A DNA stretch of 43,222 nucleotides. It comes from an uncultured beta proteobacterium. GTDB lineage: Bacteria; Pseudomonadota; Gammaproteobacteria; Burkholderiales; Burkholderiaceae_B. Of the stretch, positions 1-6,211 are shown one piece after another. Below the pieces are notes generated by a model, which was not told the DNA's origin, searched no databases, and worked only from the letters and a program-made list of their open reading frames with translations. The stretch spans positions 1 through 43,222 of the forward strand of contig CAITPF010000401.1 of NCBI GenBank assembly GCA_903894155.1, written 5' to 3'. The position numbers and the translations under genes are program-made. Numbering within the stretch: the first letter of the stretch is position 1; the number at the start of each line of letters is the position of its first letter.

Positions 1-145
1 CGCATCGCATCGCACCGCATCGCATCGCACCGCACCGCACCGCACCGCATCGAATCGCATCGAATCGCACCGCACCGCACCGCACCGCACCGCATTGCAT
101 TGCATTGCATTGCATCGCGTCGCATTGCATCGCATTGCCCTGCAA
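1..145. repeat. Pentanucleotide tandem repeat (CGCAY/TGCAT)
   Basis: From base 1 to 135 the sequence reads as 27 consecutive 5-bp units, nearly all CGCAT, CGCAC or TGCAT with a few CGAAT/CGCGT variants, followed by two degenerate units to about 145. The variants are grouped: a run of CGCAC units at 26-45, another at 66-90, then a TGCAT run at 96-115. The array starts before the window, so its full length is unknown. It ends about 17 bases beyond the stop codon of the minus-strand uracil-DNA glycosylase gene, so within the window it is intergenic. Short reading frames through it are simple translations of the repeat and are not called as genes. Confidence 0.95.
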
Positions 146-161
146 CCGGATGGTTTGCGCG

Positions 162-1178
162 CTAGTTGCCCAGACCGGCGATCGCGCGCACGCGCTGGAG
201 ATCTTCCCAGGCGGCGGCCTTTTCAGTGGGACGCCTCAGCAGATAGGCCGGGTGGTAGCTCACCACCGCAGGAATCTGCCTGCCGGCCACGGTAAACGAC
301 GTCGGCCGCCCCCTGAGCGACTGCAGGCTTGAATCGGTCGACAGCACCGCCTGGGCCGCCACGCGACCAAGCACGAGGATCGCACGCGGATTGACCAGTT
401 CAATCTGCCGCAGCAGGTAAGGATGACACGCGGCAGACTCTTCAGGGCGCGGGTTCCGGTTACTGGGTGGGCGGCACTTGATGGCGTTGGTCACATAAAC
501 ATTGGATTGGCGGCTTGCACCGATTGTCGTGAGCATGTTGTCGAGCAGCATGCCCGAGCGCCCCACGAACGGCAGACCCTGGCGGTCTTCCTGCTCGCCG
601 GGCGCTTCGCCGACGATCATGATGGCGGGTTGCGCAACGCCAACGCCCACGACCACCTGGTGCCTTGAGTTGCAAAGCCCGCATGCCTGGCATGCAGCGA
701 TGGCCGCGCCCAGCGCATCCAGATCGGTTGCTGCCGCAGCGATGGCGCGCGTCGGGAGATCCGACGCAGCCGGGGTGACCGGAGCCAGGGGTTCTGGCCT
801 TGGCGCGCGCGCAGTGGGCGCCGCCGCGGGCCGGGGAGGCGCTGCGGCTCGGGGGGCAGACACGTCTGGCGTCGGCGCCACGGCCGCATCCGCATCCGCA
901 TCCGCAGCGCTCGCAAACGCAACCGCAACCTCAGCCGCATGCGCAGCCGCAGCGCTCGCAACCGCAACCGCAACCTCAGCCACAGTCACCGCCGAAGTCG
1001 CCGTCGCAGTCGCCGTCGCAGTCGCCGTCGTAGTCGCAGCCGCCGTCGCAGCCGCAGCCGCGACCGGCGCCGCGGCGCTACCAGCAGGCAGCCAGGGCTT
1101 CTCGATGCCCAGCTCATGCAGCCAGGCGAGTTGCAGCGGGGAGCACGGGAGAGCGGTTGTGTCCGGTCGGGCGGTCAT
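162..1178 (-). CDS. Family-4 uracil-DNA glycosylase with long Ala-rich linker
   Basis: Probable uracil-DNA glycosylase of family 4 (iron-sulfur UDG), which removes uracil from DNA at the start of base excision repair. The C-terminal domain (about residues 150-335) has C163-x2-C166 and C235-x15-C251, the spacing of the 4Fe-4S ligands of the family, the motif GEAPGEQED near residue 190 and HPAYLLR near residue 309. A short N-terminal segment (SPLQLAWLHELGI) is conserved in relatives. Between them lies an unusually long Ala/Val/Thr-rich linker (about 34-150) made partly of a 15-residue tandem repeat. I chose the ATG at 1178, 4 bases after the tsaB-rimI stop; a TTG at 1193 overlapping that stop is possible and would add five residues. 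It is probably co-transcribed with tsaB-rimI. Confidence 0.88.
   Translation of the reverse strand: MTARPDTTALPCSPLQLAWLHELGIEKPWLPAGSAAAPVAAAAATAAATTTATATATATATSAVTVAEVAVAVASAAAAHAAEVAVAFASAADADADAAVAPTPDVSAPRAAAPPRPAAAPTARAPRPEPLAPVTPAASDLPTRAIAAAATDLDALGAAIAACQACGLCNSRHQVVVGVGVAQPAIMIVGEAPGEQEDRQGLPFVGRSGMLLDNMLTTIGASRQSNVYVTNAIKCRPPSNRNPRPEESAACHPYLLRQIELVNPRAILVLGRVAAQAVLSTDSSLQSLRGRPTSFTVAGRQIPAVVSYHPAYLLRRPTEKAAAWEDLQRVRAIAGLGN
891..980 (-). repeat. 45-bp in-frame direct repeat in the UDG linker
   Basis: Two copies of a 45-bp unit (936-980 and 891-935) encode the 15-residue repeats AEVAVAVASAAAAHA and AEVAVAFASAADADA. On the plus strand the segment containing gcagcgctcgcaa begins at 904 and again at 949. 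Neighbouring DNA shows shorter periodicities, such as cgcatc units near 886-905 and gtcgcc/gtcgca units near 1007-1045. All periods are multiples of three, so gain or loss of units would keep the reading frame. Confidence 0.85.
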
Positions 1179-1182
1179 GAGG

Positions 1183-2409
1183 TCAGGCGTCAATCAGCGT
1201 TTTCTTGAGCACGAGGGCATCTTCGCGTTGCCCCACGCCTGAGGGATAGTAATCCCGACGGGTCCCGATCGTCTCGAACCCCTGTTTTTCGTAAAAGGCG
1301 CGTGCGTCTTCGTTGGAGCGACGAACCTCGAGCACGATCGCGTCGACCGAGCGGGTTCGCGCGCACACGGCGACCTGTTCAAGCAGCAGCAGGCCGTAGC
1401 CCCGGCGCTGGGCGCCGCGGGCCACCGCAATCACGAGCACGTGCGCGACGTCGGGCGCCATCATGGCAATGCAGAAGCCAGCCAGTGTGTCGCCATCGTG
1501 CAGACACCACGCCTCATAGCCGGCGTGCAGAGCATCCTCGAAATTGCGCACCGTCCAGGGAAACGATTGCACCTGCCTTTCAATTTCGACCACTTCCGGC
1601 ACATCGGCGGCGGTCATGCGCAAGACCGTCATCCCCCTGGGATTGACGGCGCGGGGATTACCGCCCTCGCCCGCCGCGCGCTCTGCAGTCGTGTAGGCCA
1701 CCTTGTCGCGCAAGTAAAAAGGCGCGGCATGCTCCGGGGGAACGGTCTGGCCCCTCGCCCACGCAGCGAGCGCCAGGCGAGCCACCCATTCGATCGTCGG
1801 CCTGGCATCGAGATCGCCGGCGCGCAGCCCGAACGAAACCAGCGCATCGACGCCGGCCAGGCGCCAGCCATCGCCCGCTGCCACCACGACGGTGCGTTCG
1901 CCGCACGCGTTCAGCCAGAGCGGCATGCGCTCGCGTGCGTAGGAAAGCGCGCCCGCCGCGTCGATCAGCACGGGCGGCGCCACCATCACGAGCCCGCGCT
2001 GTGGATCGTCAATACAGGCACCGAGGTACATTTCGTGCATGCGGGCATCCAGGGCGGGCAAAATGAGGCATCCCGGATGACGCGCGGATGCAGCCGCGGC
2101 GACCGCCTGCAACGCCCCGACCGGAATCAACGGAATGCCGAGCGCAAGCCCGATGCCCTGCGCCGCGCCACAGGCAAGGCGCAATCCCGTGAACGCGCCC
2201 GGCCCCTGGCCGAAGGCCACCGCGTCGAGCTGATCCTTGCCGATGCCGCCGAGCGCAAGGACCTCCGTGGCCATGGGCAGGAGATGCTCGGCGTGACCGG
2301 ATACGCCCTCGACCGTGCGCTGGAATATCTCGGTCACCCCGTCGATTTCGGAGATCAGCGCAATGCCGCAGGTGGTGGTCGAAGTTTCAAACGACAGGAT
2401 TCGTGTCAT
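1183..2409 (-). CDS. Fused TsaB-RimI: t6A37 tRNA modification subunit plus protein N-acetyltransferase
   Basis: A single 408-residue frame joins two proteins. Residues 1-240 match TsaB, the pseudo-enzyme partner of TsaD in making threonylcarbamoyl-adenosine at position 37 of ANN-decoding tRNAs: N-terminal RILSFETSTTTCGIAL, GQGPGAFTGLRLACGAAQGI at about 68-87, and PFYLRDKVAYTT at 230. Residues 260-408 are a GNAT domain of the RimI type, which acetylates ribosomal protein S18: acetyl-CoA motif RGAQRRGYG at 331-339, EVRRSNEDARAFYEKQGF after 361, and the RRDYYP ending. Met260 may mark the ancestral rimI start. The start is the ATG at 2409; upstream in-frame codons encode no conserved sequence. 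The downstream UDG gene follows almost immediately, so this is the head of a small operon. Confidence 0.92.
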   Translation of the reverse strand: MTRILSFETSTTTCGIALISEIDGVTEIFQRTVEGVSGHAEHLLPMATEVLALGGIGKDQLDAVAFGQGPGAFTGLRLACGAAQGIGLALGIPLIPVGALQAVAAAASARHPGCLILPALDARMHEMYLGACIDDPQRGLVMVAPPVLIDAAGALSYARERMPLWLNACGERTVVVAAGDGWRLAGVDALVSFGLRAGDLDARPTIEWVARLALAAWARGQTVPPEHAAPFYLRDKVAYTTAERAAGEGGNPRAVNPRGMTVLRMTAADVPEVVEIERQVQSFPWTVRNFEDALHAGYEAWCLHDGDTLAGFCIAMMAPDVAHVLVIAVARGAQRRGYGLLLLEQVAVCARTRSVDAIVLEVRRSNEDARAFYEKQGFETIGTRRDYYPSGVGQREDALVLKKTLIDA

Positions 2410-2416
2410 GCACACG

Positions 2417-2422
2417 ATTGTA
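2417..2422 (-). promoter_or_regulatory. Candidate -10 box for tsaB-rimI
   Basis: On the minus strand TACAAT (2422 to 2417) lies 7 bases before the ATG at 2409. A start site at the usual distance would fall on or next to the ATG, so the message may be leaderless. No convincing -35 hexamer is visible 16-18 bases upstream, so this is a tentative call. Confidence 0.4.
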
Positions 2423-2603
2423 GTAAATAACCCTCGACTGAATTCGAAGGCTTTATAGTGAAATTTGGATCGAGTGACCCACACAACCAACATCATCGCC
2501 TTGCGAACCTTTAGGCGGGAGAGTTCCTCATGTGGGACGGCCTGGCGTTGGTTCTGGCGCCCGGAACGCGCTCTTCAGCCCGTGACCTCGCCATTTAGGC
2601 GCT

Positions 2604-2691
2604 GATTTGTTACAAATCATTAAATCCCGCGGCGTATTTGTAATTGCTTGTGAAATCGGGAGATTTGGGCGACGGGAGGCTGTTACATTTT
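2604..2691 (+). promoter_or_regulatory. Possible OmpR/RisA-type sites upstream of the regulator gene
   Basis: The gap ahead of the response regulator holds a 7-bp-arm palindrome GATTTGT-T-ACAAATC (2604-2618), a TTTGTAA-containing stretch (about 2636-2643) and TGTTACATTTT (2681-2691), ending 4 bases before the ATG. GTTACATTTT resembles half-sites bound by OmpR in enteric bacteria. This suggests autoregulation, but I infer it from similarity only. Confidence 0.35.
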
Positions 2692-2695
2692 GGGC

Positions 2696-3430
2696 ATGAA
2701 TACGACGAACTCACCATCACTTAGGAAAATTCTGGTCGTCGACGACGATCCGCGCCTGCGGGATCTCCTGCGCCGATACCTGACGGAGCAGGGTTTCAAC
2801 GTCTTCGTCGCCGAGGATGCCAGGGATATGGCGAAGGTCTGGCAGCGCGAGCATGTCGACCTGCTGGTGCTTGACCTGATGCTGCCCGGCGAAGATGGCC
2901 TTTCGATCTGTCGGCGGATGCGAGGCAACCACGACAACACCCCCATCATCATGCTGACGGCAAAGGGCGAGGAAGTCGACCGGATCATCGGCCTGGAGAT
3001 GGGCGCGGATGACTACCTTTCCAAGCCCTTCAACCCGCGGGAGCTCCTGGCACGCATCAACGCGATCCTGCGTCGACGCGGGGCGGACGAGCATCCGGGC
3101 GCTCCAAGCCAGGACAACGAATCGATCAGTTTCGGGCCCTATACGCTGAACCTCGCCACGCGAACGCTCTCACGCGGTGAGGAGCCCATCCCCATCACGA
3201 CCGGGGAATTCTCGGTCCTCAAGGTGTTTGCCCGCCATCCCAGGGTGCCGCTCTCACGCGACAAACTGATGGAGCTCGCCCGCGGCCGCGAATACGAGGC
3301 GTTCGACCGCAGCCTCGACGTCCAGATATCCCGCCTGCGCAAGCTGATTGAAGTCAACCCTTCAAAACCTGTCTATATCCAGACCGTGTGGGGGCTGGGA
3401 TATGTCTTTGTTCCGGATGGTGGCGGCTAA
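2696..3430 (+). CDS. risA: OmpR-family response regulator (RisA-like)
   Basis: Cytoplasmic transcription factor of a two-component system. Receiver domain at residues 10-125 with the acidic triplet VVDDD at 14-18, phosphoacceptor Asp60 in LLVLDLMLPGEDG, and Lys110 in LSKPF. The C-terminal winged-helix domain (about 145-240) ends in the typical IQTVWGLGYVFVPDG. Length (244 aa) is normal for OmpR. The ATG at 2696 is used; a TTG two codons earlier has no support. The kinase gene starts inside its 3' end, so the pair is translationally coupled. The symbol follows the Bordetella gene in the same neighbourhood (next to ispF-ispD-mfd); ompR would be an equally fair name. Target genes cannot be read from this window, though the porin at 25.8 kb would be a natural candidate. 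Confidence 0.9.
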   Translation: MNTTNSPSLRKILVVDDDPRLRDLLRRYLTEQGFNVFVAEDARDMAKVWQREHVDLLVLDLMLPGEDGLSICRRMRGNHDNTPIIMLTAKGEEVDRIIGLEMGADDYLSKPFNPRELLARINAILRRRGADEHPGAPSQDNESISFGPYTLNLATRTLSRGEEPIPITTGEFSVLKVFARHPRVPLSRDKLMELARGREYEAFDRSLDVQISRLRKLIEVNPSKPVYIQTVWGLGYVFVPDGGG

Positions 3431-4829
3431 ACAGCCTGCGCCAGCGCGGGCTCGCGTCGAACACCGCCTCGGGGGGATCCTGCTCGGCCATGCCACGCAA
3501 TCATGGTCCGAAATGGGTTTGTTCACCCGTACGTTCCTGTTGCTGTCGGCGTTGATGCTGGCCAGTCTGGCTGCCTGGCTGCAGGTGTTCATCACCATGG
3601 AAATGGGCCCGCGGGCGACCCAGATGAGTAAACGGGTGGCAACGTCCGTCAATCTCACGCGTGCGGCGCTCGCCTACTCCTCGACATCCGAGCGCCCAAG
3701 CGTGCTCCTGGAGCTGGCCTCGCGCGAAGGGCTTCAGGTCTACCCGCGCACGTCAGACGAGCAAGTCGAACCGCTGCCTGACGAGGAATATTGGCAACAG
3801 GTGGCCGTGCTGGTGCGGGATCTCCTTGGCCAGGAAACCGTGCTGGCCTGGGAGGTCGACGATCAGCCGGGGTTCTGGGTGAGCTTTCGCATCGACGATG
3901 AAAAATACTGGTTGATGTTCGAGCGACAGGAGATCGGCCTGACAGGCGGAATCGAATGGCTCGGCTGGGGCGCCGCCGCGCTGCTGCTGTCGCTGCTGGG
4001 CGCGGGCATCAGTGTGGCCTACATCAATCGACCGCTTGCCAGATTGGCCCGCGCCGCCCAGATGCTGACGCGAGGCGATATCGCGCCCCCATTGCCGGAA
4101 AGCGGCGCACGCGAGATCCGTGAACTGAACGCGAGTTTCAACCGGATGGCGCAAGAATTGCGGCAGACCGATGCGGAGCGTGCGCTCATGCTGGCGGGGC
4201 TTTCGCACGATCTTCGCACGCCGCTCACGCGCATGCGGCTCGAAATCGAAATGAGCAGCATGGACGATGAGGCGCGGCAGGCGATCGATCAGGATCTCGC
4301 ACAGATCGACCGCTGCATCGGTCAACTGGTCGATTACGCGCGGCCCGCGGGTGCATCCCCAAGCGTTCCGATCGATGTCTCCACGATCCTGTTCGATGTG
4401 ATGGTGCGCGAGCGCAGCCACACGGAATCCCTTGGCGGAACGCTGGACACATTGATCGCGCCGGATCTGCATGCGCGCATTGACGTGCTGGATTTCAAGC
4501 GAATCATGGTCAACCTGATCGAGAACGCGCGACGCTACGGCGTGGGCGCAAGCGGCCACGCGCAGATCGGGGTCTCGCTGCGGCCCGAAGGCGGCAAACT
4601 GATCCTGGAGGTGTCGGATCGGGGTCCCGGCGTGAATCCGGCCGAGTCCGAACGCTTGCTCAGGCCATTCTCGCGCGGCAGCACCGCGCGCACGGGAGGC
4701 GATGGCGCCGGCCTCGGATTGGCCATCGTGGAGCGATTGCTGCGCCAGGTGGATGGCCGCGTCGAGCTCGTGCCAAGAGCCGGTGATGGGCTGACCGTTC
4801 GCATCACCATTCCGCAAGCCACGACCTGA
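3417..4829 (+). CDS. risS: EnvZ/RisS-type sensor histidine kinase
   Basis: Inner-membrane sensor kinase partner of the preceding regulator. In order: cytoplasmic N-terminus, first membrane helix at about 34-57 (TFLLLSALMLASLAAWLQVF), periplasmic domain of about 120 residues, second helix at about 182-204, HAMP linker, dimerisation/phosphoacceptor H-box LAGLSHDLRTPLTRMRLE with His264, then the ATPase domain with N-box NLIENARRYG (about 367), DRGPGV (about 401) and GAGLGLAIVERLL (about 430). The start is uncertain: ATG 3417 overlaps the risA stop by 14 bases; ATG 3402 or a later ATG at 3513, just before the first helix, are alternatives. The domain order matches EnvZ-class osmosensor kinases; the signal sensed here is unknown. 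Confidence 0.9.
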   Translation: MVAAKQPAPARARVEHRLGGILLGHATQSWSEMGLFTRTFLLLSALMLASLAAWLQVFITMEMGPRATQMSKRVATSVNLTRAALAYSSTSERPSVLLELASREGLQVYPRTSDEQVEPLPDEEYWQQVAVLVRDLLGQETVLAWEVDDQPGFWVSFRIDDEKYWLMFERQEIGLTGGIEWLGWGAAALLLSLLGAGISVAYINRPLARLARAAQMLTRGDIAPPLPESGAREIRELNASFNRMAQELRQTDAERALMLAGLSHDLRTPLTRMRLEIEMSSMDDEARQAIDQDLAQIDRCIGQLVDYARPAGASPSVPIDVSTILFDVMVRERSHTESLGGTLDTLIAPDLHARIDVLDFKRIMVNLIENARRYGVGASGHAQIGVSLRPEGGKLILEVSDRGPGVNPAESERLLRPFSRGSTARTGGDGAGLGLAIVERLLRQVDGRVELVPRAGDGLTVRITIPQATT

Positions 4830-4851
4830 CGCGGCGCGTCACACAACGCGC

Positions 4852-5367
4852 TCAGGCGCCGTCCGTCCGATCAGGGAGCGTCGCGCGGACAATCATGGCG
4901 ACAGCAGTCGCCGCGATCCCTTCTCCGCGGCCAAGGTGACCGAGCCGCTCGTTGGTCTTTGCCTTGACGTTGACGGCGTCCGGCCCCACGCCAAGATCGC
5001 GCGCGATATTGGCCACCATGGCTGGCGCATGCGGGCCGATTTTGGGCGCTTGCGCATGAACGGTGGCATCGACATTGCCGACCACCCAGCCCGCCTGACG
5101 GACCCGGGCGACCGCTTCGCGCAACAGCACGCGGCTGTCGGCGCCGCGAAAGCGCGGATCGGTGTCGGGAAAATGCGTGCCGATGTCGCCAAGCCCGGCG
5201 GCACCGAGCACGGCATCCGTGATGGCGTGCAGCAGCACGTCTGCATCCGAATGCCCGAGCAATCCGCGCTCATACGGGATGGTGACGCCACCGATGACCA
5301 GCGGCCTGCCCTCCACAAGGGCATGAACGTCGAACCCCTGCCCTACCCTGTACGGAAACTGACTCAT
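4852..5367 (-). CDS. ispF: 2-C-methyl-D-erythritol 2,4-cyclodiphosphate synthase
   Basis: Fifth enzyme of the MEP isoprenoid pathway, converting CDP-methylerythritol 2-phosphate to the cyclic diphosphate with loss of CMP. Signature [11 protein letters not shown] places metal ligands Asp13 and His15; [15 protein letters not shown] gives His47; [13 protein letters not shown] and the C-terminal [21 protein letters not shown] segment are typical. Length 171 aa is slightly longer than the usual 155-160. The ATG at 5367 overlaps the ispD stop as ATGA; a TTG two codons upstream is rejected. Co-transcribed and translationally coupled with ispD. Confidence 0.96.
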   Translation of the reverse strand: MSQFPYRVGQGFDVHALVEGRPLVIGGVTIPYERGLLGHSDADVLLHAITDAVLGAAGLGDIGTHFPDTDPRFRGADSRVLLREAVARVRQAGWVVGNVDATVHAQAPKIGPHAPAMVANIARDLGVGPDAVNVKAKTNERLGHLGRGEGIAATAVAMIVRATLPDRTDGA

Positions 5368-6170
5368 AGCCAAGACCCCACCCAGTCAAAATCCTCGGGC
5401 CACGTCACTTTAGCGTTGCGGGCAGACCCGCGCACAAGCAATGGCCGCAGCCCCGTCGCCTCCAGCGCCGACGATTCGTCGGTGATCTCGAGCCCGAGTG
5501 CAAGCGCACGCGCGAGCGCATCGTGCAACGCCCCGGCCCTGAACATCTGGGGAGTCTGGGCTGACCAGAGGCCGGCCCGCGAAACCGTCGAATCCACGCA
5601 ATCGCGCTGCGCATCGCCATGTCCGGTCTGATGCGGGGATTTTGCAGACGCTTGCGCGTGAGTACCTGCCTTCTGCGTATCTGCCTTCTGCGTATCTGCC
5701 TCTTGCACAGTGGCCCGCTTGATCGTGTCGGCCACGGGCAGGGCAAGCAAGCCGCCAACCGGGTGGTTCCAGCAGGCATCGATCAGGCGCGCGAGCGCAT
5801 CGGCGGGCAATCCGGGGCGTGCTGCGTCGTGCACCAGGGCCCAGTCATGCGCCTCAAGGTGCGCGTCCCGAAGCGCCTGCAGCACGGTGTCGGCTCGTGT
5901 GACCCCGCCGCAGGGACGAATGACGGTGCGCGGCAGGCCATCGAGCACTCGCGCCGCCTCCGTGTCGCCAGCAACCACGGCGACACGGACCTCGTCGATC
6001 CGCGGATCGCGCAACAAGGCATTGACCGCGTGCCAGAGCAGCGGGCGGCCGGCGATCAGGCGGTATTGCTTTGCCAGAGGCTCTGTGCCCGGGGCGGCGG
6101 CGCGCACGCCGATTCCTGCGGCAGGAACCAGCGCGACCAGGCGCGCAACTGAGGTCTCGGTGTTAATCAC
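5364..6170 (-). CDS. ispD: 2-C-methyl-D-erythritol 4-phosphate cytidylyltransferase with a repeat-containing insertion
   Basis: Third enzyme of the MEP pathway: CTP + methylerythritol 4-phosphate gives CDP-methylerythritol. Visible family motifs: [10 protein letters not shown] with downstream Lys34 (nucleotide binding), [12 protein letters not shown] at about 110-121, VADTIKR at 147-152 and [11 protein letters not shown] at 201-211, ending VTWPEDFDW. At 268 aa it is about 35-40 residues longer than usual. The extra length lies at about 154-192, between VADTIKRAT and [11 protein letters not shown], and begins with the 5-residue repeat [15 protein letters not shown]. The start is GTG at 6170; the nearby ATG at 6178 runs into a stop after three codons. 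Divergent from mfd, with only 41 bases between. Confidence 0.92.
   Translation of the reverse strand: MINTETSVARLVALVPAAGIGVRAAAPGTEPLAKQYRLIAGRPLLWHAVNALLRDPRIDEVRVAVVAGDTEAARVLDGLPRTVIRPCGGVTRADTVLQALRDAHLEAHDWALVHDAARPGLPADALARLIDACWNHPVGGLLALPVADTIKRATVQEADTQKADTQKAGTHAQASAKSPHQTGHGDAQRDCVDSTVSRAGLWSAQTPQMFRAGALHDALARALALGLEITDESSALEATGLRPLLVRGSARNAKVTWPEDFDWVGSWL
5669..5698 (-). repeat. 15-bp tandem repeat inside ispD
   Basis: Two perfect copies of ccttctgcgtatctg (5669-5683 and 5684-5698 on the plus strand) lie next to partial copies on both sides. They encode the ADTQK repeats of the IspD insertion. The period is a multiple of three, so copy-number change keeps the frame. Confidence 0.9.
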
Positions 6171-6180
6171 GCTGTCATTT

Positions 6181-6186
6181 TATAAT
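6181..6186 (+). promoter_or_regulatory. Candidate -10 box for mfd in the ispD/mfd gap
   Basis: A consensus TATAAT lies 25 bases before the mfd ATG. The same AT-rich stretch reads ATTATAAAAT on the other strand, ahead of ispD, so the 41-base gap probably carries overlapping divergent promoters. No good -35 element is visible for either direction. Confidence 0.4.
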
Positions 6187-6211
6187 CGTTGTTTCGTTTG
6201 GCGTTTTCTTC

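Noticed and set aside
1..145. CRISPR-like array
   Set aside because: The units are 5 bp and contiguous, with no spacers; it is a simple tandem repeat.
502..1242. Long plus-strand frame opposite the UDG gene
   Set aside because: Ala/Thr/Ser-rich shadow of the repeat-rich linker; the minus-strand frame has clear UDG motifs.
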